NCBI GenBank assembly: GCA_964035575.1
Contig: OZ037891.1
Location: 868,001 to 932,000, forward strand
Direction: 5' to 3'
DNA length: 64,000 nucleotides
Source of the DNA: Rhynchopus sp. YZ270_cl-10
Taxonomy: Eukaryota > Euglenozoa > Diplonemea > Diplonemida > Diplonemidae
Part shown: positions 22,381 to 33,276 of the stretch, piece by piece
Layout of the letters: each line of letters opens with the position of its first letter
Numbering within the stretch: the first letter of the stretch is position 1
Program-made: the position numbers and the translations under genes
The notes under the pieces: model-generated
Seen by the model: only the letters and a program-made list of their open reading frames with translations
Database searches by the model: none
What the model was told of the DNA's origin: nothing

Positions 22381-24363
22381 ATGAGTAAGGTTCAGCCTGG
22401 TGCCTTGCGTGCACTTCTTGGTCAAAGACGGTACAAAAGGGGTTCGTATGGGAGTTCGTTTAGTGCACATCATGAAGGAGAGTACGAAGATGCCTTGCAA
22501 GTAGTGGATGAGATTGAATATCAGGTGTCTTCTGAGCATAACACCGGGATTGAAAGTGATGACGACCTGCTGTTGTACGAGCCAAAGCCGTTGTACACCG
22601 TTGCAGACGAGAAAAAGCATGGGGGAAGTCTGATCTTCCGGGACTGGATGCAGACGTCGATGTGGGGTGTGCCGAACCGTTTCCGTAACTTCAAGGGTTT
22701 CGTGCAGAGGGGGCGCCTGCATGAGATGAAGATGATGCTGCACAGAGTGTACGACACCGACTTCGCCTCGATGTCCGCCACCGAGTACGACAGCACCATG
22801 TTCGGCTTCCGTTCGGAGCCTATGATCCGCCCCCGCATACCCTCCCTGCTCAACCCTCAATTTGCCCGCGCTGTGCTCAACTACATGCTCAAGCAGATGA
22901 AAGCCCTCGGCATGAAACGACTCATAATGTATGAACTCAGCGGGATGAATGGGCAAACGGCGCTCAACATTCTCGACATATTAGAGGAGGAGCACCCAGA
23001 GCTGTACAGAAGCTGTGAATACCACATGATCGATGTGGCGGGGATATGGATGACACACCGTCACATCTACGTGAAGAAGCCGCACTACAACCACTACTTT
23101 GAGCACCACATCTCTATCTTTGACTGGGAGGTGGTTGTGCCGGAGCGCAACTTCTTTTTGTGTCTCGAGATTCTGTCGCACTTCCCACAGGACCGCGTGG
23201 TGGCGACAGGCGCCGGTGGCCTAACCGACGTGAACAAGCAGGGCGCCGGGATGTACCTCTACGAGACCTTTGTGCAGGAGGATGCAGACTTCGACGACCG
23301 TTCAGGGACGGAGTACAGGCGCCCGATCAAGTACTCCCGGTACGATACGCAGTGGTGGTTCCGCCCCCTGCAAGATGAGCTCATAAAGGAGTACTTCAGG
23401 CATGTGGACTTCGATGGGAACGTGACCCACGCTATGGTGCAGCAGACACAGCACGACCTCATCGATATGGAGAAGTATGACCGCAGCACCGCACACCCGC
23501 AGCCGAACAAAAAGCTGGACAGCTACTCGGTGGGGATCTTCGCGGCGGACAGTATGTATGCGAGTGCGCACATCCTGGGGCTGCTGAACAATGTGTTCTA
23601 CGTGCCGACACTGCAGGTCTCGCTGTGCGATAAACTGCGGCGCTACTTCCCGCGCCACACCCTCATCGTGCTCGAGCAGTTCGGTCAGAACACCTGCCTT
23701 GATGGCGTGAACCCGCCGATATGCAGAGCATACTTACACGGCCAGGCAATTGATATCAAATCGCTCAAGTTCTCAGAAGACCACGTTGGTGTCACCGAAC
23801 TACGCGAGCAGTTCAGCTTTTCAAGGTTCCGTGAGCTCTACTATAAGATGATGGGGCTGGACCCGGCGCACCCTCTGCATCTGAAGGTGCAGAAGCTGCA
23901 TGACTTCTTTGAGCAGCATGGGACGGACGAGATGCGGAAGGAGTTGACGGTGCCTGACACAGAGATGCAGCAGCCGCTGCACGCCTTCCGTGGTGCGCGT
24001 CTCATGACTGCGGAGTTTGGTTCGGATCTTGCACAGATCAGCGACAGCCCTGCTGACGCGGCACTAGACGAGGGGCACTGGCGGCACCGTGTCTACAACA
24101 GGGTGTGCCACTGGCTGGAGCGTATCGGCTTCATAGAGAAGGACTCCCTCTGGAACTTAAAGCAGATCGACACAGAGGTCAACCACGACCAGATCGTGGA
24201 CAACTCTGCAGTCCTCAACGCCCTCGGCCCCAACCCCTCCCCTGAGGCCCTTGACGTCCCCGTCGGTTGGTACACACGCAAAACAGAAGCCGCAGCACGA
24301 AAGGCCGCCCGAATCGCGAAATTAGAAGAAAACAAAAAGGCTGAGTCGCAAAAACTGGAATGA
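22381..24363 (+). CDS. MidA/NDUFAF7-like methyltransferase-fold protein
   Basis: Single exon, 660 residues. The overall order resembles the DUF185/MidA family (NDUFAF7 in animals), which methylates a complex I subunit in mitochondria. LIFRDWMQTSMWGVPN (85-100) corresponds to the family's N-terminal motif, MYELSGMNGQTALNILDIL (183-201) to the SAM-binding loop, YHMIDVAG to the following strand, and FFLCLEILSHFPQDRV to the ALEVLDNLPHD-like motif of fungal and protist members. The SAM loop reads ELSGMNGQT where active members have ELGPGxGT, so cofactor binding may be altered. The N-terminus (ALRALLGQRRYKRGSYGSS) is basic and could be a mitochondrial presequence. The C-terminus is Lys/Ala-rich. 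The start ATG follows a short pyrimidine-rich leader. Family assignment is by motif memory only. Confidence 0.62.
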   Translation: MSKVQPGALRALLGQRRYKRGSYGSSFSAHHEGEYEDALQVVDEIEYQVSSEHNTGIESDDDLLLYEPKPLYTVADEKKHGGSLIFRDWMQTSMWGVPNRFRNFKGFVQRGRLHEMKMMLHRVYDTDFASMSATEYDSTMFGFRSEPMIRPRIPSLLNPQFARAVLNYMLKQMKALGMKRLIMYELSGMNGQTALNILDILEEEHPELYRSCEYHMIDVAGIWMTHRHIYVKKPHYNHYFEHHISIFDWEVVVPERNFFLCLEILSHFPQDRVVATGAGGLTDVNKQGAGMYLYETFVQEDADFDDRSGTEYRRPIKYSRYDTQWWFRPLQDELIKEYFRHVDFDGNVTHAMVQQTQHDLIDMEKYDRSTAHPQPNKKLDSYSVGIFAADSMYASAHILGLLNNVFYVPTLQVSLCDKLRRYFPRHTLIVLEQFGQNTCLDGVNPPICRAYLHGQAIDIKSLKFSEDHVGVTELREQFSFSRFRELYYKMMGLDPAHPLHLKVQKLHDFFEQHGTDEMRKELTVPDTEMQQPLHAFRGARLMTAEFGSDLAQISDSPADAALDEGHWRHRVYNRVCHWLERIGFIEKDSLWNLKQIDTEVNHDQIVDNSAVLNALGPNPSPEALDVPVGWYTRKTEAAARKAARIAKLEENKKAESQKLE

Positions 24364-24449
24364 AAAAAAAAAAAAGAAAAATGCAAAATGAACGTAAGGG
24401 AGAGCTGATGCTCAGGTAAAAAAAGTATTGTATTTTTCAACTCCTTTTG

Positions 24450-24492
24450 AGGTGACTAAGCATGAGAGGTTTAGGTTCATGTTATGAACGTT
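24450..24492 (+). repeat. Hairpin element, ACGAGAGG-loop family
   Basis: CTAAGC (24456-24461) pairs with GTTTAG (24469-24474) through one G-T wobble, loop ATGAGAG. The tail GTTCATGTTATGAAC is itself a perfect hairpin. It lies about 90 nt before the next start codon. Confidence 0.65.
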
Positions 24493-24577
24493 TCTCTTCC
24501 CCCCAAAAAAGTCCCATTCAAACCCCCCAAAAAGCACCCACAACACAACACAGAAGAGTGGTGGGGATAGAACAGAA

Positions 24578-25666
24578 ATGAGTTATCCGCAGGACGACCC
24601 GTTGAGTCGTCTGTACACGTTCCCTGCGAACAGCCAGTTTTGGGCGGAGCTGGTGAAGCAGTCAAAGCAGCACCCGGGTGCGATGCGTGCGCCGCACTTT
24701 CACGTGGACTGCCCCGACCGCGAGCAGGGGCTTCTGGTGAATAAGTACTTTTTACGGTCGTTTGTGGCCGGATGGGAGCAGAACAACTCGCATACAGTAG
24801 TAAAGGTGGATGCGAACCGGAAGGACACGACACACCACATGTCTTCTGAGTTCTGGGATTCCAAGCAGCCTCACGACGACGCACACTCCGAGCAGCAGTG
24901 GGACAGCTACGACAACAGCGCCACATGGCAGCAGCAGCAGCAGTACCCACCACCGGAGTACCAATCACCCGTCCCCGGTGCAGTACCGGACACATCGTTC
25001 CGTGCAGGCTCCTTCTCCCCTCCCACACAGACAGTTTCGTTTTCCCCTGCACAACGTTCCCTGCCACCGACAAGCCCAATGCAGCAGACGTATGTCTCAG
25101 TGCAGTCACCACACCCAGCCCAAACCCCACCGAGGAACGTCACACAGAGCCACCAGATGAGTGGCGGGCAGTGCCCGACGTGCAAGCAGAACGTTCCACC
25201 CAACATGCAGACTTCCGTGCAGGTGTCGCCGTACGCCTCTCAGGGACAGAGAGGTGTCCCACACACACATACCATGGATACGACTCAGGGTGGCTACGGC
25301 AGTCCGGGGGTGACGCGGAGTCCGGTTCAGATTGGCGTGAATGGCGGTAGCGGCGGTGGTGGTGGTGGGTACACCCAGCAGATGCAGATGCAGCAGCCGA
25401 TGACTTCGCGATCTGCAGGCCAAATGGACCCCTCCATGTCCATGGACTCCATGAACGGAAGCAAGCGTGCAGACCGCTCCATGGGTGGCCCATCAGGCCT
25501 CACCCTGCAGCAGAAACTGCAAAATGCACAAAAAATACAGCGCGACTACCAAGGCGCCAAAAAGGACTGGACAGGGCAAAGCTACAGCCCCGAAAACATA
25601 GACAAACCACGCCAGGTTCAGTATGGGTCAACCATTGCACACGACCTAGCTGCTGGGCAAAGGTGA
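24578..25666 (+). CDS. Q/P/S-rich hypothetical protein
   Basis: Single exon, 362 residues, family not recognised. An ordered-looking N-terminal block (about 1-90) contains FWAELVKQSKQHPGAM, a His/Cys cluster (HFHVDCPD) and a Trp-containing segment (FVAGWEQNNSH). Then comes a long low-complexity region rich in Gln, Ser, Pro and Gly with a CPTCKQNVPP motif (one CxxC pair only). The last 60 residues (LTLQQKLQNAQKIQRDYQGA onward) may form a short amphipathic helix. No signal peptide or membrane segment. It begins about 215 nt after the preceding gene's stop. Confidence 0.7.
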   Translation: MSYPQDDPLSRLYTFPANSQFWAELVKQSKQHPGAMRAPHFHVDCPDREQGLLVNKYFLRSFVAGWEQNNSHTVVKVDANRKDTTHHMSSEFWDSKQPHDDAHSEQQWDSYDNSATWQQQQQYPPPEYQSPVPGAVPDTSFRAGSFSPPTQTVSFSPAQRSLPPTSPMQQTYVSVQSPHPAQTPPRNVTQSHQMSGGQCPTCKQNVPPNMQTSVQVSPYASQGQRGVPHTHTMDTTQGGYGSPGVTRSPVQIGVNGGSGGGGGGYTQQMQMQQPMTSRSAGQMDPSMSMDSMNGSKRADRSMGGPSGLTLQQKLQNAQKIQRDYQGAKKDWTGQSYSPENIDKPRQVQYGSTIAHDLAAGQR

Positions 25667-25688
25667 GGGGGGTAGGGGTCCGACTCTA

Positions 25689-25857
25689 GACATACATGTC
25701 TTGCGAAGAGTTTCTTCGCGTTACAAAAAATCCCAAAAATTCTTCGTATTCTTCGCATTTCCATTACTATATTGTGAGCTAAAAAATGCTGGGACTCTTC
25801 GCATTTTCCGAATGTGAAGAAGAATGCAAAGAAAATTCTTCGCAAGCCATGTATGCC
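25689..25857. mobile_element. 169-bp MITE with TA duplication
   Basis: The ends G(A/G)CATACATG(T/G)CTTGCGAAGA are inverted over about 30 bp, and TA flanks both sides (25687-25688, 25858-25859). TTCTTCGC motifs recur inside. A TA duplication suggests a Tc1/mariner-type MITE. Confidence 0.7.
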
Positions 25858-26130
25858 TATGGGGGGTGAGGGGGTGGGTATATTTACTTAGTATCTCAAG
25901 TTGAGGGGGAGAGAGAAGCCTTTTCCGTTCTCATAGTCCATGTCCACTTCCCGAAAGGATGTGCTCCACCATACTTTGTTGTAAGGTGGCTAGGTTAGTC
26001 TCAGGTTTACGTATCAGAGTTACTATTTTTCACGGTATGGTGGCGATCGTCGGTCGATTACGGGCGATCGCCATAGTTTGCGATCGTCATTGATCGCCAA
26101 AAAAAAATAGCGATCGCCAAAAAAAAAGTG

Positions 26131-26230
26131 GCGATCGCCAGCGATCGCCAGCGATCGCCAGCGATCGACAGCGATCGACAGCGATCGACAGCGATCGACA
26201 GCGATCGACAGCGATCGACAGCGATCGCCA
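26131..26230. repeat. GCGATCGCCA/GCGATCGACA decamer array
   Basis: Three GCGATCGCCA units, six GCGATCGACA units and a further GCGATCGCCA run without gaps. A shorter version is at about 29480-29515 near the other end. These are likely transposase-binding subterminal repeats. Confidence 0.85.
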
Positions 26231-26569
26231 TGCATGATAAGAGGAAAACGGGGGCGGAAGGGGGCTATTTTGTTTACTTTGATCGGGCTTCTGAACGGGA
26301 GAAGGGTTGGAGGGTGAGGGGTGTCAAGTGTTGTGGCATTTTTGGTACAGCCTGGAACGCCCTTTGTAGGCAAATGCAGGTTGCGTTGATCCATCTCGCC
26401 GTGGGGGAACACTAGTTGGGGAAGTTGGGGGTAGTGACATCACACGAGAAAGGCACAAATGCGCATGTCAGCAACATTATATTGGCAGACACGCGCTAGT
26501 GGGGAAACATGGAGAGGGGTGATTAGATTTGGTGGCGGGGGGTGTTTTTTTTTTAATGCTAATTGTTCA

Positions 26570-29269
26570 TCAAGCGTTCGCTGCTGCTGCCATCGCCTGG
26601 ATCGCCTGCTGCATCGTCGGGATGTGCAGCTTCTCTGGCGTGGGGCTGTCCACATCAACGAACTCGGTATCATCTTCTTCAACATGGGGAAACCCATGCC
26701 TCAGCTCGCAATTGCACTTACCTGAAAGAATTTTTTCATAATTTTTTGAAAAACAGTCCAACTACATACGTGCCACGTCTTGATTAATCCCCAAAAGGGA
26801 CAGGAACCCATGTGTCTGCAGAGACACTGCCCCACGCCCGGCAGGCAACATATGGTGCACAACTGACATCGCGCTGTCGGGGCTTGTGCACGATGGCGCT
26901 GTGCTCAAAGCATCCAGCACCCCCTCTGCCAGAAAGCTGCACCCCTCTTCTTTCTTCATGATGTTCTCCCAAAAGTCAATATCCGAATCCCCCATGAAGT
27001 CGCCCGCTTGCAGAGAAAACAGACTGAATGCCTCGTCCGACACGTCCTCTTCGGTCCAGCCGAACGCCATGCGGAGGTCGGCATTTGACATCAGCGATTT
27101 GGTTATGTTTCCTGTTTCGAATCCTGCGGGGGTCAGCTGCCTCAATGCCAGATAGTAGAAGTATCCGGGTTCGAGCTTGTCCCTCCAACGCTTGTTCAGA
27201 CCTTCCCACATGATTTTGCAAATGCTTCCTACTCGACCAGGCCTCTCAGACAATTTCTTCAGGTCTTCCAACAGATTTTCCAAGTCACTCCATACTCGAA
27301 CGGCTCCGCAGCCTGGCGCTTGTGCGTTGGCATAACGCTGTAGGACTTCGCGCATGGGGGTTGTGGCCTCCACAAATTCCGACAATGCCTCTTGCACTTC
27401 TTCGAACCCTCGTTCTCTGAGGATCTGCGCAAGCTTCACGATCGATTTAGAGGCGGTTTTTTTCTGAACCTCTTGCGACAGGAAGAGGAAGAGGGGCCTC
27501 ACACGCTGCTCCAAGTGCTGTGCCGCGTCCAAGAAGCTGATAAAGCGCGTGTCGAAGACACGCGGTGCCCGAACGGCTTCTGCTACCGCTTCTCTCGAGT
27601 TTTCGTCGTGCGACAGGATAGTCCCAACCACCGAATGCAGCTCCTCAAACGTTGTGACTTTGCTCACTGACTCACAATCCTCCTCCGTCACCTTCTCCTT
27701 CGCCATTGCAATCAAATGTGGAAGCATCTGAGACATTTCTAATTTGGATGCCGACTTTTTGCGCGCAGTCATCTTTTTGTACAAAGTCTCTAACTCAGCC
27801 ACAGCAGAGCCCTTCTGAAACTGCTTCTGAAACGCACGCCATCTTTTCTGCTGTTTTGCGTCGTGGAACACAAAGTTGCTTAGATGCAATATTTCGTACA
27901 CCAAATCAGAATCGGCTTTCAGCGTAGTCCGGACATCGGAGCACACGTTGTGTAGAAGGTGGCTCGTGCAGCTGATATACGGAACGTTCAGTAATACACT
28001 CAGCTCTCGGGATACTCCACCAGAGGCCCCCCCTCTATCGCTTCTGATGAGTCGCACGTCCGAAAGGGTCATTCCCACCTCCCCGAGACACGCTTCGAGT
28101 GCCTTCTTCAGCGTCTCTCCGGTGTATGGGGTGTCCGAATACTGCAGTGGGAGGCAGTAGGACCTCTCCCTCGTTTGCGCGATGAAGACTGCGACGGTGT
28201 GCCCCTGGAGGGAAGACCCACCGTCATGCACCAGGCTGATCTTTTGATTCCCCAAATTCTTCTTTATCTCGTCAACGTGTGCTCCGTAGATGACATTCCC
28301 ATGTTCGCGCCACCCGCGCTGAATGTCTATTCCGTGTGCAGGGATGGTCCGACCAGCGAGTCCTTTCAGTAGCAATGATGCCGCACGAAAAGGGATTCCC
28401 AACATGGCAGTCAGTTCAACAGCAAGTTCTGTGATGTCCGCCGATGATGCTACAGGTTCCGATGTTGAAGGTGTGTTCCCTGCTGCGTTCTTCACTTTTT
28501 CGCGGTGATTCTGACTCTTCCAGTGGACAGCGGTAATGTCGTAAACCTTCACATCACGCGACCAGGCCCATTTGCAATGCGTACACACCGGAAGCTCTTG
28601 TTCTCCATCGAACTTTGAAGCGTGAGTGGAGAGTTTGTACCCGTTCTTCATGGCGTTCGCTTTTGTCATGATGGCCAAGCCCTGCTCGCTTCTGGGGTCC
28701 AGGTCAGTGTAGCATGCTTTTAGCGGAACAGCAGGCAACAACTTTTGCTTCGCCGCCCCAGCCACCTGTGCCACAAGAGACTTGTTGGTGTCGGATTTCT
28801 CCGATGCTGTCAGCTTGTCCTTAGGGGTGAACGGGGGTGGGTTCTGTATCCTGTGCACCGCACACTTCCTGAGGAGGACAGCCATGACAGGGGGCTTCTC
28901 CTTTTTCTTCAGGACACCCACTTCAATGGCAAGCTTAACCAAGCCGTCGCGGTTGTGCGTTTCTTTCTTTAGCACTTTTTCGACGCTTGCTATCTTTGCC
29001 AGCATCTGTGCCGAAGGTTTTTGTTCTTGTTCTTGTTCTTCATCATCATCATCATCATCATCATCTTCTTCCTCGTCATCTTCATCTTCCTCGTCATCTT
29101 TCGTCGCACGAGGGTCGTACTTGGTGCGTTTTGTCGCTGCCCTCCCGCCCTGTTCCCCCTTCTTTCTCTTCCCGGCGGTGAGATCTGTGCCTTCATCACC
29201 CCTCGCATCCACGCTGCCCATGATGCAGTACATGGTCAACAATATCATCAGGAGGTCGATGAACCGCAT
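26570..29269 (-). CDS. hAT-like transposase (spliced)
   Basis: The main exon (29269-26770) joins a short last exon (26721-26570) through a 48-nt GTATGT...TTTCAG intron (26769-26722). Splicing adds about 50 acidic residues ending MQQAIQAMAAAANA. From the first ATG the protein is about 883 residues; a later Met (MGSVDARGDEGTD) may be the real start because the first 17 residues are hydrophobic. Visible parts are an acidic Asp/Glu/Gln tract (about 60-85), a zinc-finger-like segment CTHCKWAW...HWKSQNH, the first catalytic-type Asp in LVHDGGSS, the second in IRSDRGGASGG, a CTSHLLHNVC motif matching the hAT C/H motif, and a C-terminal block (IDFWENIMKKEEGCSFLAEG) like the hAT dimerisation region. 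Confidence 0.8.
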
Positions 29270-29590
29270 TCTGATTTTTTACTATTACAAGTGTTAATAC
29301 TGTTGGTTGGATGTGGTGACAGGGATGGAATGGGGAGGGAGATTTGAAAGTTTGTTTGTTTGTTTTTGTTTTTATTTTTGCTACCCTGTTGGTTTGTATT
29401 GTATTTCACAATGGGGAGGGGGGGTCCGAGGGGAGGGGCACAAAACACCATAACTTAGCTGGCAATAGCTGGCAATAGCTGGCGATCGCTGGCGATCGCC
29501 AGCGATCGCTCTTTTTTTTTGACGATCGTCATTTTTTCTCTCATCGACGGCGATCGCCCGCAATCGACCGACGATCGCCACCATACCGTG

Positions 29591-29912
29591 ATTTTTCCTG
29601 TTTTTGCACTATCCGTTCAAAAAAAATTTTTTTTTACAGACACTTGAAATGTTTTTCCCTATTTGTTTGTGCTGCGATCTCTTCGCAATTGTAACCCCTC
29701 CCCCTCCTCCCCCCCCTTCGAAATCTCAAAGAAAAATCAAGTATTTAACGATTTCTTCTCACCCACTCCCTCCCCCTCCACCTCACATACCAAGGTACAC
29801 TGTAACGAGAGGGATTTGTATTTCAACTCAACTTTAAATTTCCTCCAGGGGGGATTTATTTTTCCCTTATTTTTCTCTTTTCTAAAAAACACATACAACA
29901 CACTCTTACACA
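29591..29912. other. Leader region of the 29913 gene
   Basis: T- and C-rich sequence with one family 3 element (29794-29835). A CTCCAGGGGGG at about 29843-29854 could be a splice acceptor. No ORF of note. Confidence 0.5.
29794..29835 (+). repeat. GGTACACTGTCACGAG element, family 3
   Basis: TACA (29796-29799) pairs with TGTA (29817-29820). The interior is CTGTAACGAGAGGGATT and the tail TTTCAACTCAACTTT. It ends about 80 nt before the start codon. Confidence 0.55.
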
Positions 29913-31580
29913 ATGGGCGGTACACAGCCGTCGAAGGAGCTGACCATGATGCAGAAGCTCAACGAACTTTGCAAGGTGGAGGACATTGCGTCTGATGGCG
30001 GCTTTGGATGGGTGCTTTCAAAACGGTATCAGGAGCTTGACGCGCTTGTCTCCGCAAATCGAAGTGAATACCTTCGCAGCGGCGGGGTGGGGGCAACCAT
30101 AGCGTTAATGCTGTCGCGCCCAAACGATGCAGCACTTCAAGCATTCTCCCTCGGCCTGCTCGCCAAAAGCAAACCGAGCATCGCACACATCGGGCTTGCC
30201 TGGAACCCCATTGTCCATGCTGTCAAAACCTTCCCTGGGGACGTCGCCATACAAGAGAACGGAACCTGCCTTCTCCTCCGTGGCGCTCTCTCTGCAGAGC
30301 TAGAAGATGAAGCGCTGAAGGAAATCCACACCCTCACTGCAGCTGCGAAGACGCTGTTTGAAGGGGCAGAGGCAGAAGGGACGACTACAGGGAACAAAGA
30401 GAACAGCTCACTGCCGCCAGGGTCGTCTCTTTGCGGGGAGGTGCTTGCGGCGTTGCAGGTCTCGGAGGGGCGTCCTGCGGCGTTGGTGGAGCTGTGGTAT
30501 ACGACGCTGAGTTTGACGTCGCATTTTGTGGCAGCAAAGGATGTGGCCACGATTCTCGCGCAGTTGCGAAAAGTGTTGTCCGACCGTCGCATTGATCGCA
30601 CCATCCTTCTGAGCTGCCTCGCCACCATGTGGAAGATGTACTCCGCAGCACAGCTCCATTTCTATGAAGAGGATTTGCTCCAACTCCTAGATGTCCTCGC
30701 TGACTACAGCGGCGACGTAGAAGTACAAAGGCACGTCCTCAAGGTCTTTGCTGCGATAGCACATTCTCCTTCCATTCCTAATAGAATGGGAGAAATGCTA
30801 AGAAGGATGCACGCTACGGTCTCAGAGGGTGAAGACCAGGTGGACCTCCTTCCAGCAGCGCTTGCCGTTCTTGATGAGCATCTGCACCACGCGCCGGCAA
30901 ATTTGGTGACCAATCCTGCTGCGATTCATAGCGTTCTTACAACAGCCTTTACCTCGGAAGACCCGCAGACCATCACCCAGGCGATGGACACCACCGACAC
31001 CCTGCTCTTTGCAGGGAAGTATCATGACATTCAACAGTTTGACCCTGCATCTCTCTTCACTGCTGTTGCCGCAGTGCCTATGGTGTCGTACCATGCAGTG
31101 CTTCCCGTGATGAAGCAGTGGGGTGGGTTGTCCTTGGGGGATGAAACCTGTGATGTGTGCATCAAAAGTTTGATGGTGTACCTAGCAGATGAGGCGAAGA
31201 GGGTGTCTGCTGGGGGTGTGGACGGAAGGAATGCAGAGGCGGCAGCAGAGGTGTTGCTTGCGTGGGGTGCACGGATGAGGGAGAATATGTACCTCCCCTT
31301 GTTGTTGCTCTGCGATACGTTGATCACAAAGACGCCCGGAAAGTACGACCGCACCATGGCAGAAATCGTCCTCTCTCACGTCCACGATATGGACCAGATG
31401 GTTGCTTCTCATGTCCTCTCCTTTTTTGCAAAGGTGCTCACCCTAGAAGCAACCTACTGGTTTCCTGCACGTGCCTTGCGTGCAAGAATTAAACAAAAAA
31501 TACTCGATGCAGTCCCAAAGGTGCAAGCGCTAACCTACAATCTCCCAAGCACCTTCATTGATTTTGTTTATTCCGAATGA
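29913..31580 (+). CDS. Helical (ARM/HEAT-like) hypothetical protein
   Basis: Single exon, 555 residues, not recognised. The chain is strongly helical, with repeated Leu/Ala-rich blocks of 40-45 residues such as LLSCLATMWKMYSAAQLHFY, LQLLDVLADYSGDVEVQRHV and VLKVFAAIAHSPSIPNRM, suggesting an armadillo/HEAT-type solenoid. The N-terminus MGGTQPSKE has a glycine at position 2 but lacks Ser/Thr at position 6, so myristoylation is doubtful. No membrane segment or signal peptide. Possible relatives are adaptor or scaffold proteins, but no function can be assigned. Context: ATG preceded by CTTACACA. Confidence 0.75.
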   Translation: MGGTQPSKELTMMQKLNELCKVEDIASDGGFGWVLSKRYQELDALVSANRSEYLRSGGVGATIALMLSRPNDAALQAFSLGLLAKSKPSIAHIGLAWNPIVHAVKTFPGDVAIQENGTCLLLRGALSAELEDEALKEIHTLTAAAKTLFEGAEAEGTTTGNKENSSLPPGSSLCGEVLAALQVSEGRPAALVELWYTTLSLTSHFVAAKDVATILAQLRKVLSDRRIDRTILLSCLATMWKMYSAAQLHFYEEDLLQLLDVLADYSGDVEVQRHVLKVFAAIAHSPSIPNRMGEMLRRMHATVSEGEDQVDLLPAALAVLDEHLHHAPANLVTNPAAIHSVLTTAFTSEDPQTITQAMDTTDTLLFAGKYHDIQQFDPASLFTAVAAVPMVSYHAVLPVMKQWGGLSLGDETCDVCIKSLMVYLADEAKRVSAGGVDGRNAEAAAEVLLAWGARMRENMYLPLLLLCDTLITKTPGKYDRTMAEIVLSHVHDMDQMVASHVLSFFAKVLTLEATYWFPARALRARIKQKILDAVPKVQALTYNLPSTFIDFVYSE

Positions 31581-33276
31581 GTTTAAAGGGGGGAGGGAGG
31601 GGAGGGGAGGGGGGGAAAGGGGGGTCATACAGCGTACAGTCCTACTTCAGAGTTGATTGTTGAAACTTAGAGGAAAAAGGCTGTTGTTGTGTGTACAAAC
31701 CTCTTCACCCATACATAAGGGTGATTAGGGGATTGTCGGGAGAAAAGGGCGTTGTGTTATAATAGTCTCTTGCCTGCGGAAAATGGGGTTGGGTACATGT
31801 TCCTTCTGCAAATCATTGTTCTTGGAGGAAGGGGATAGTTTTTTTGGACATTTTTTGTGTTTTCGTTTGGTTTTTATTCCTACGAAGCTTGCTTTTAAAG
31901 GAGAAATGGTATTACCGGTAGGGTCGCCAAATCATCCCTCAAATAGGAGGATTTGTGCAATCAACGAAACAACTTTACCTACGGATCCTACTATTTTTAA
32001 ACGATGGTGTATTACCATTGTTTTGTTTATTTGGTGTGTCACTACCCTCTCACTGTGTATTGGAGCCACGCTCCAAGGTGCACGGTGAGAGGGGGCTTTT
32101 TTTTTTGTATTTTTCAAGTCATATTTGTTCTTGCCTGCTGGGAATGAAGGAATGATTTTCCTGATTTCTCTGATCCAGACTTCGCAGCGATAAGCTGTCT
32201 TTTTATTTGGCACATTCATCCAGAGATGCATTGCACTGTCATCTTCGCTTCAGTATAGATTGCGATCAAATAAGGTGGCTCCGCTTGGTGTGCCCAACCG
32301 TTTTTTTTTTATCGACAAAAAAAATTGTTCATTTTTTCCCATTCTTTCTTTACATTTTTTTTTGTACCGTTTTACCCCCAGCACAACCGGTTGCACGTCC
32401 ACATGTGTACAGTCCACGTACACCTCTATGTTAAGCAGAAGTACACCTACAGTACTCGGGGGGAAATGGTACATTTTTTGTGCAATACACTTTGTTTGTT
32501 TTAAGGCGACTAAGCACAGAGAGGCTTGGGTTCATCGTACAAATTTTTCTTTTTTTTCTTTTCTTTTCTTTTCTGAATACGTCTTCACGTCAACCCACAC
32601 ATACCCATGGTGTGTGAGGGTACACACACTTTATTTGCTAGCCTTGTAAAACCGTCCCCCCAAAATAAAATTTGACAATGTATGAAGTGATTGTCGATAC
32701 AAACAAAACAGGAGTGGAAGAGTTTTTCCATATTTTTTTTGTCCCATTCACTTACCACATACACCTAAGGGAGTGAAGTCCTCCAGTTTTGTGCCGAAAG
32801 TGCTATTGGCGCCTTCGTGTTCTATCTTACATCTGTCTTTGAGGTGTGTGTGTGTCCCATAACAAATAAGGGTAATTCTTGCGCACCTACATCGCCCCTC
32901 ATAGTCTCGTGTGTCCCCAAAATTCCGTTTTTTTCCTAACCTCTTTTTGCACCCGAGAGAGAATGAGGGTCGTAGTACGGTCATGTGGTGACAGGCAATG
33001 TTATTGACACGCGAGAAGCGAAGACGTGAAATTACGAGGTCATGACGCCTGCTTTCCTAAATGACACCTTTTAAAAAAAAAACCACTCACACCAGCTTCT
33101 TTTTTGTTTGTTTGAAAGGACACGAAAAAATGTGAAATAATGGATTTTGTGAGGTTTTTTTTCCCCACCCTCCCCACACCCAAAGCATTTTGTGTGCAAT
33201 ATTTCCCCCTATTCCACTCCTTCAGAAGCCCGGTTTCTCTTCCTACACAAAAAAAAACAAAAAGAACGGTAAAAAA
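31581..33276. other. Intergenic spacer
   Basis: No gene is supported. It opens with a G-rich tract (31586-31625) and carries one ACGAGAGG hairpin, a partial family 3 element (about 32078-32130) and a degenerate family D hairpin (about 32850-32900). Confidence 0.65.
32504..32545 (+). repeat. Hairpin element, ACGAGAGG-loop family
   Basis: CTAAGC (32510-32515) pairs with GCTTGG (32524-32529) through one T-G wobble, loop ACAGAGAG. The tail GTTCATCGTACAAATTTTTC follows. Confidence 0.6.

Larger units (their letters stand above)
26031..29590 (-). mobile_element. hAT-like DNA transposon, apparently whole
   Basis: Terminal inverted repeats of about 42 bp begin CACGGTATGGTGGCGATCG (26031-26072 and 29549-29590) and differ at one position. 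The flanks share ATTTTT (26025-26030 and 29591-29596); counting one terminal base as flank gives 7 of 8 matching. hAT elements normally make 8-bp duplications, so the exact ends are slightly uncertain. Each subterminal region carries GCGATCGCCA-type decamers. The single transposase gene lies on the - strand. Near-identical ends and an open transposase suggest a young copy. Confidence 0.85.

Noticed and set aside
29913-31580. V-ATPase subunit H
   Set aside because: Length and helical repeats are similar, but I could not match any conserved motif of that family.
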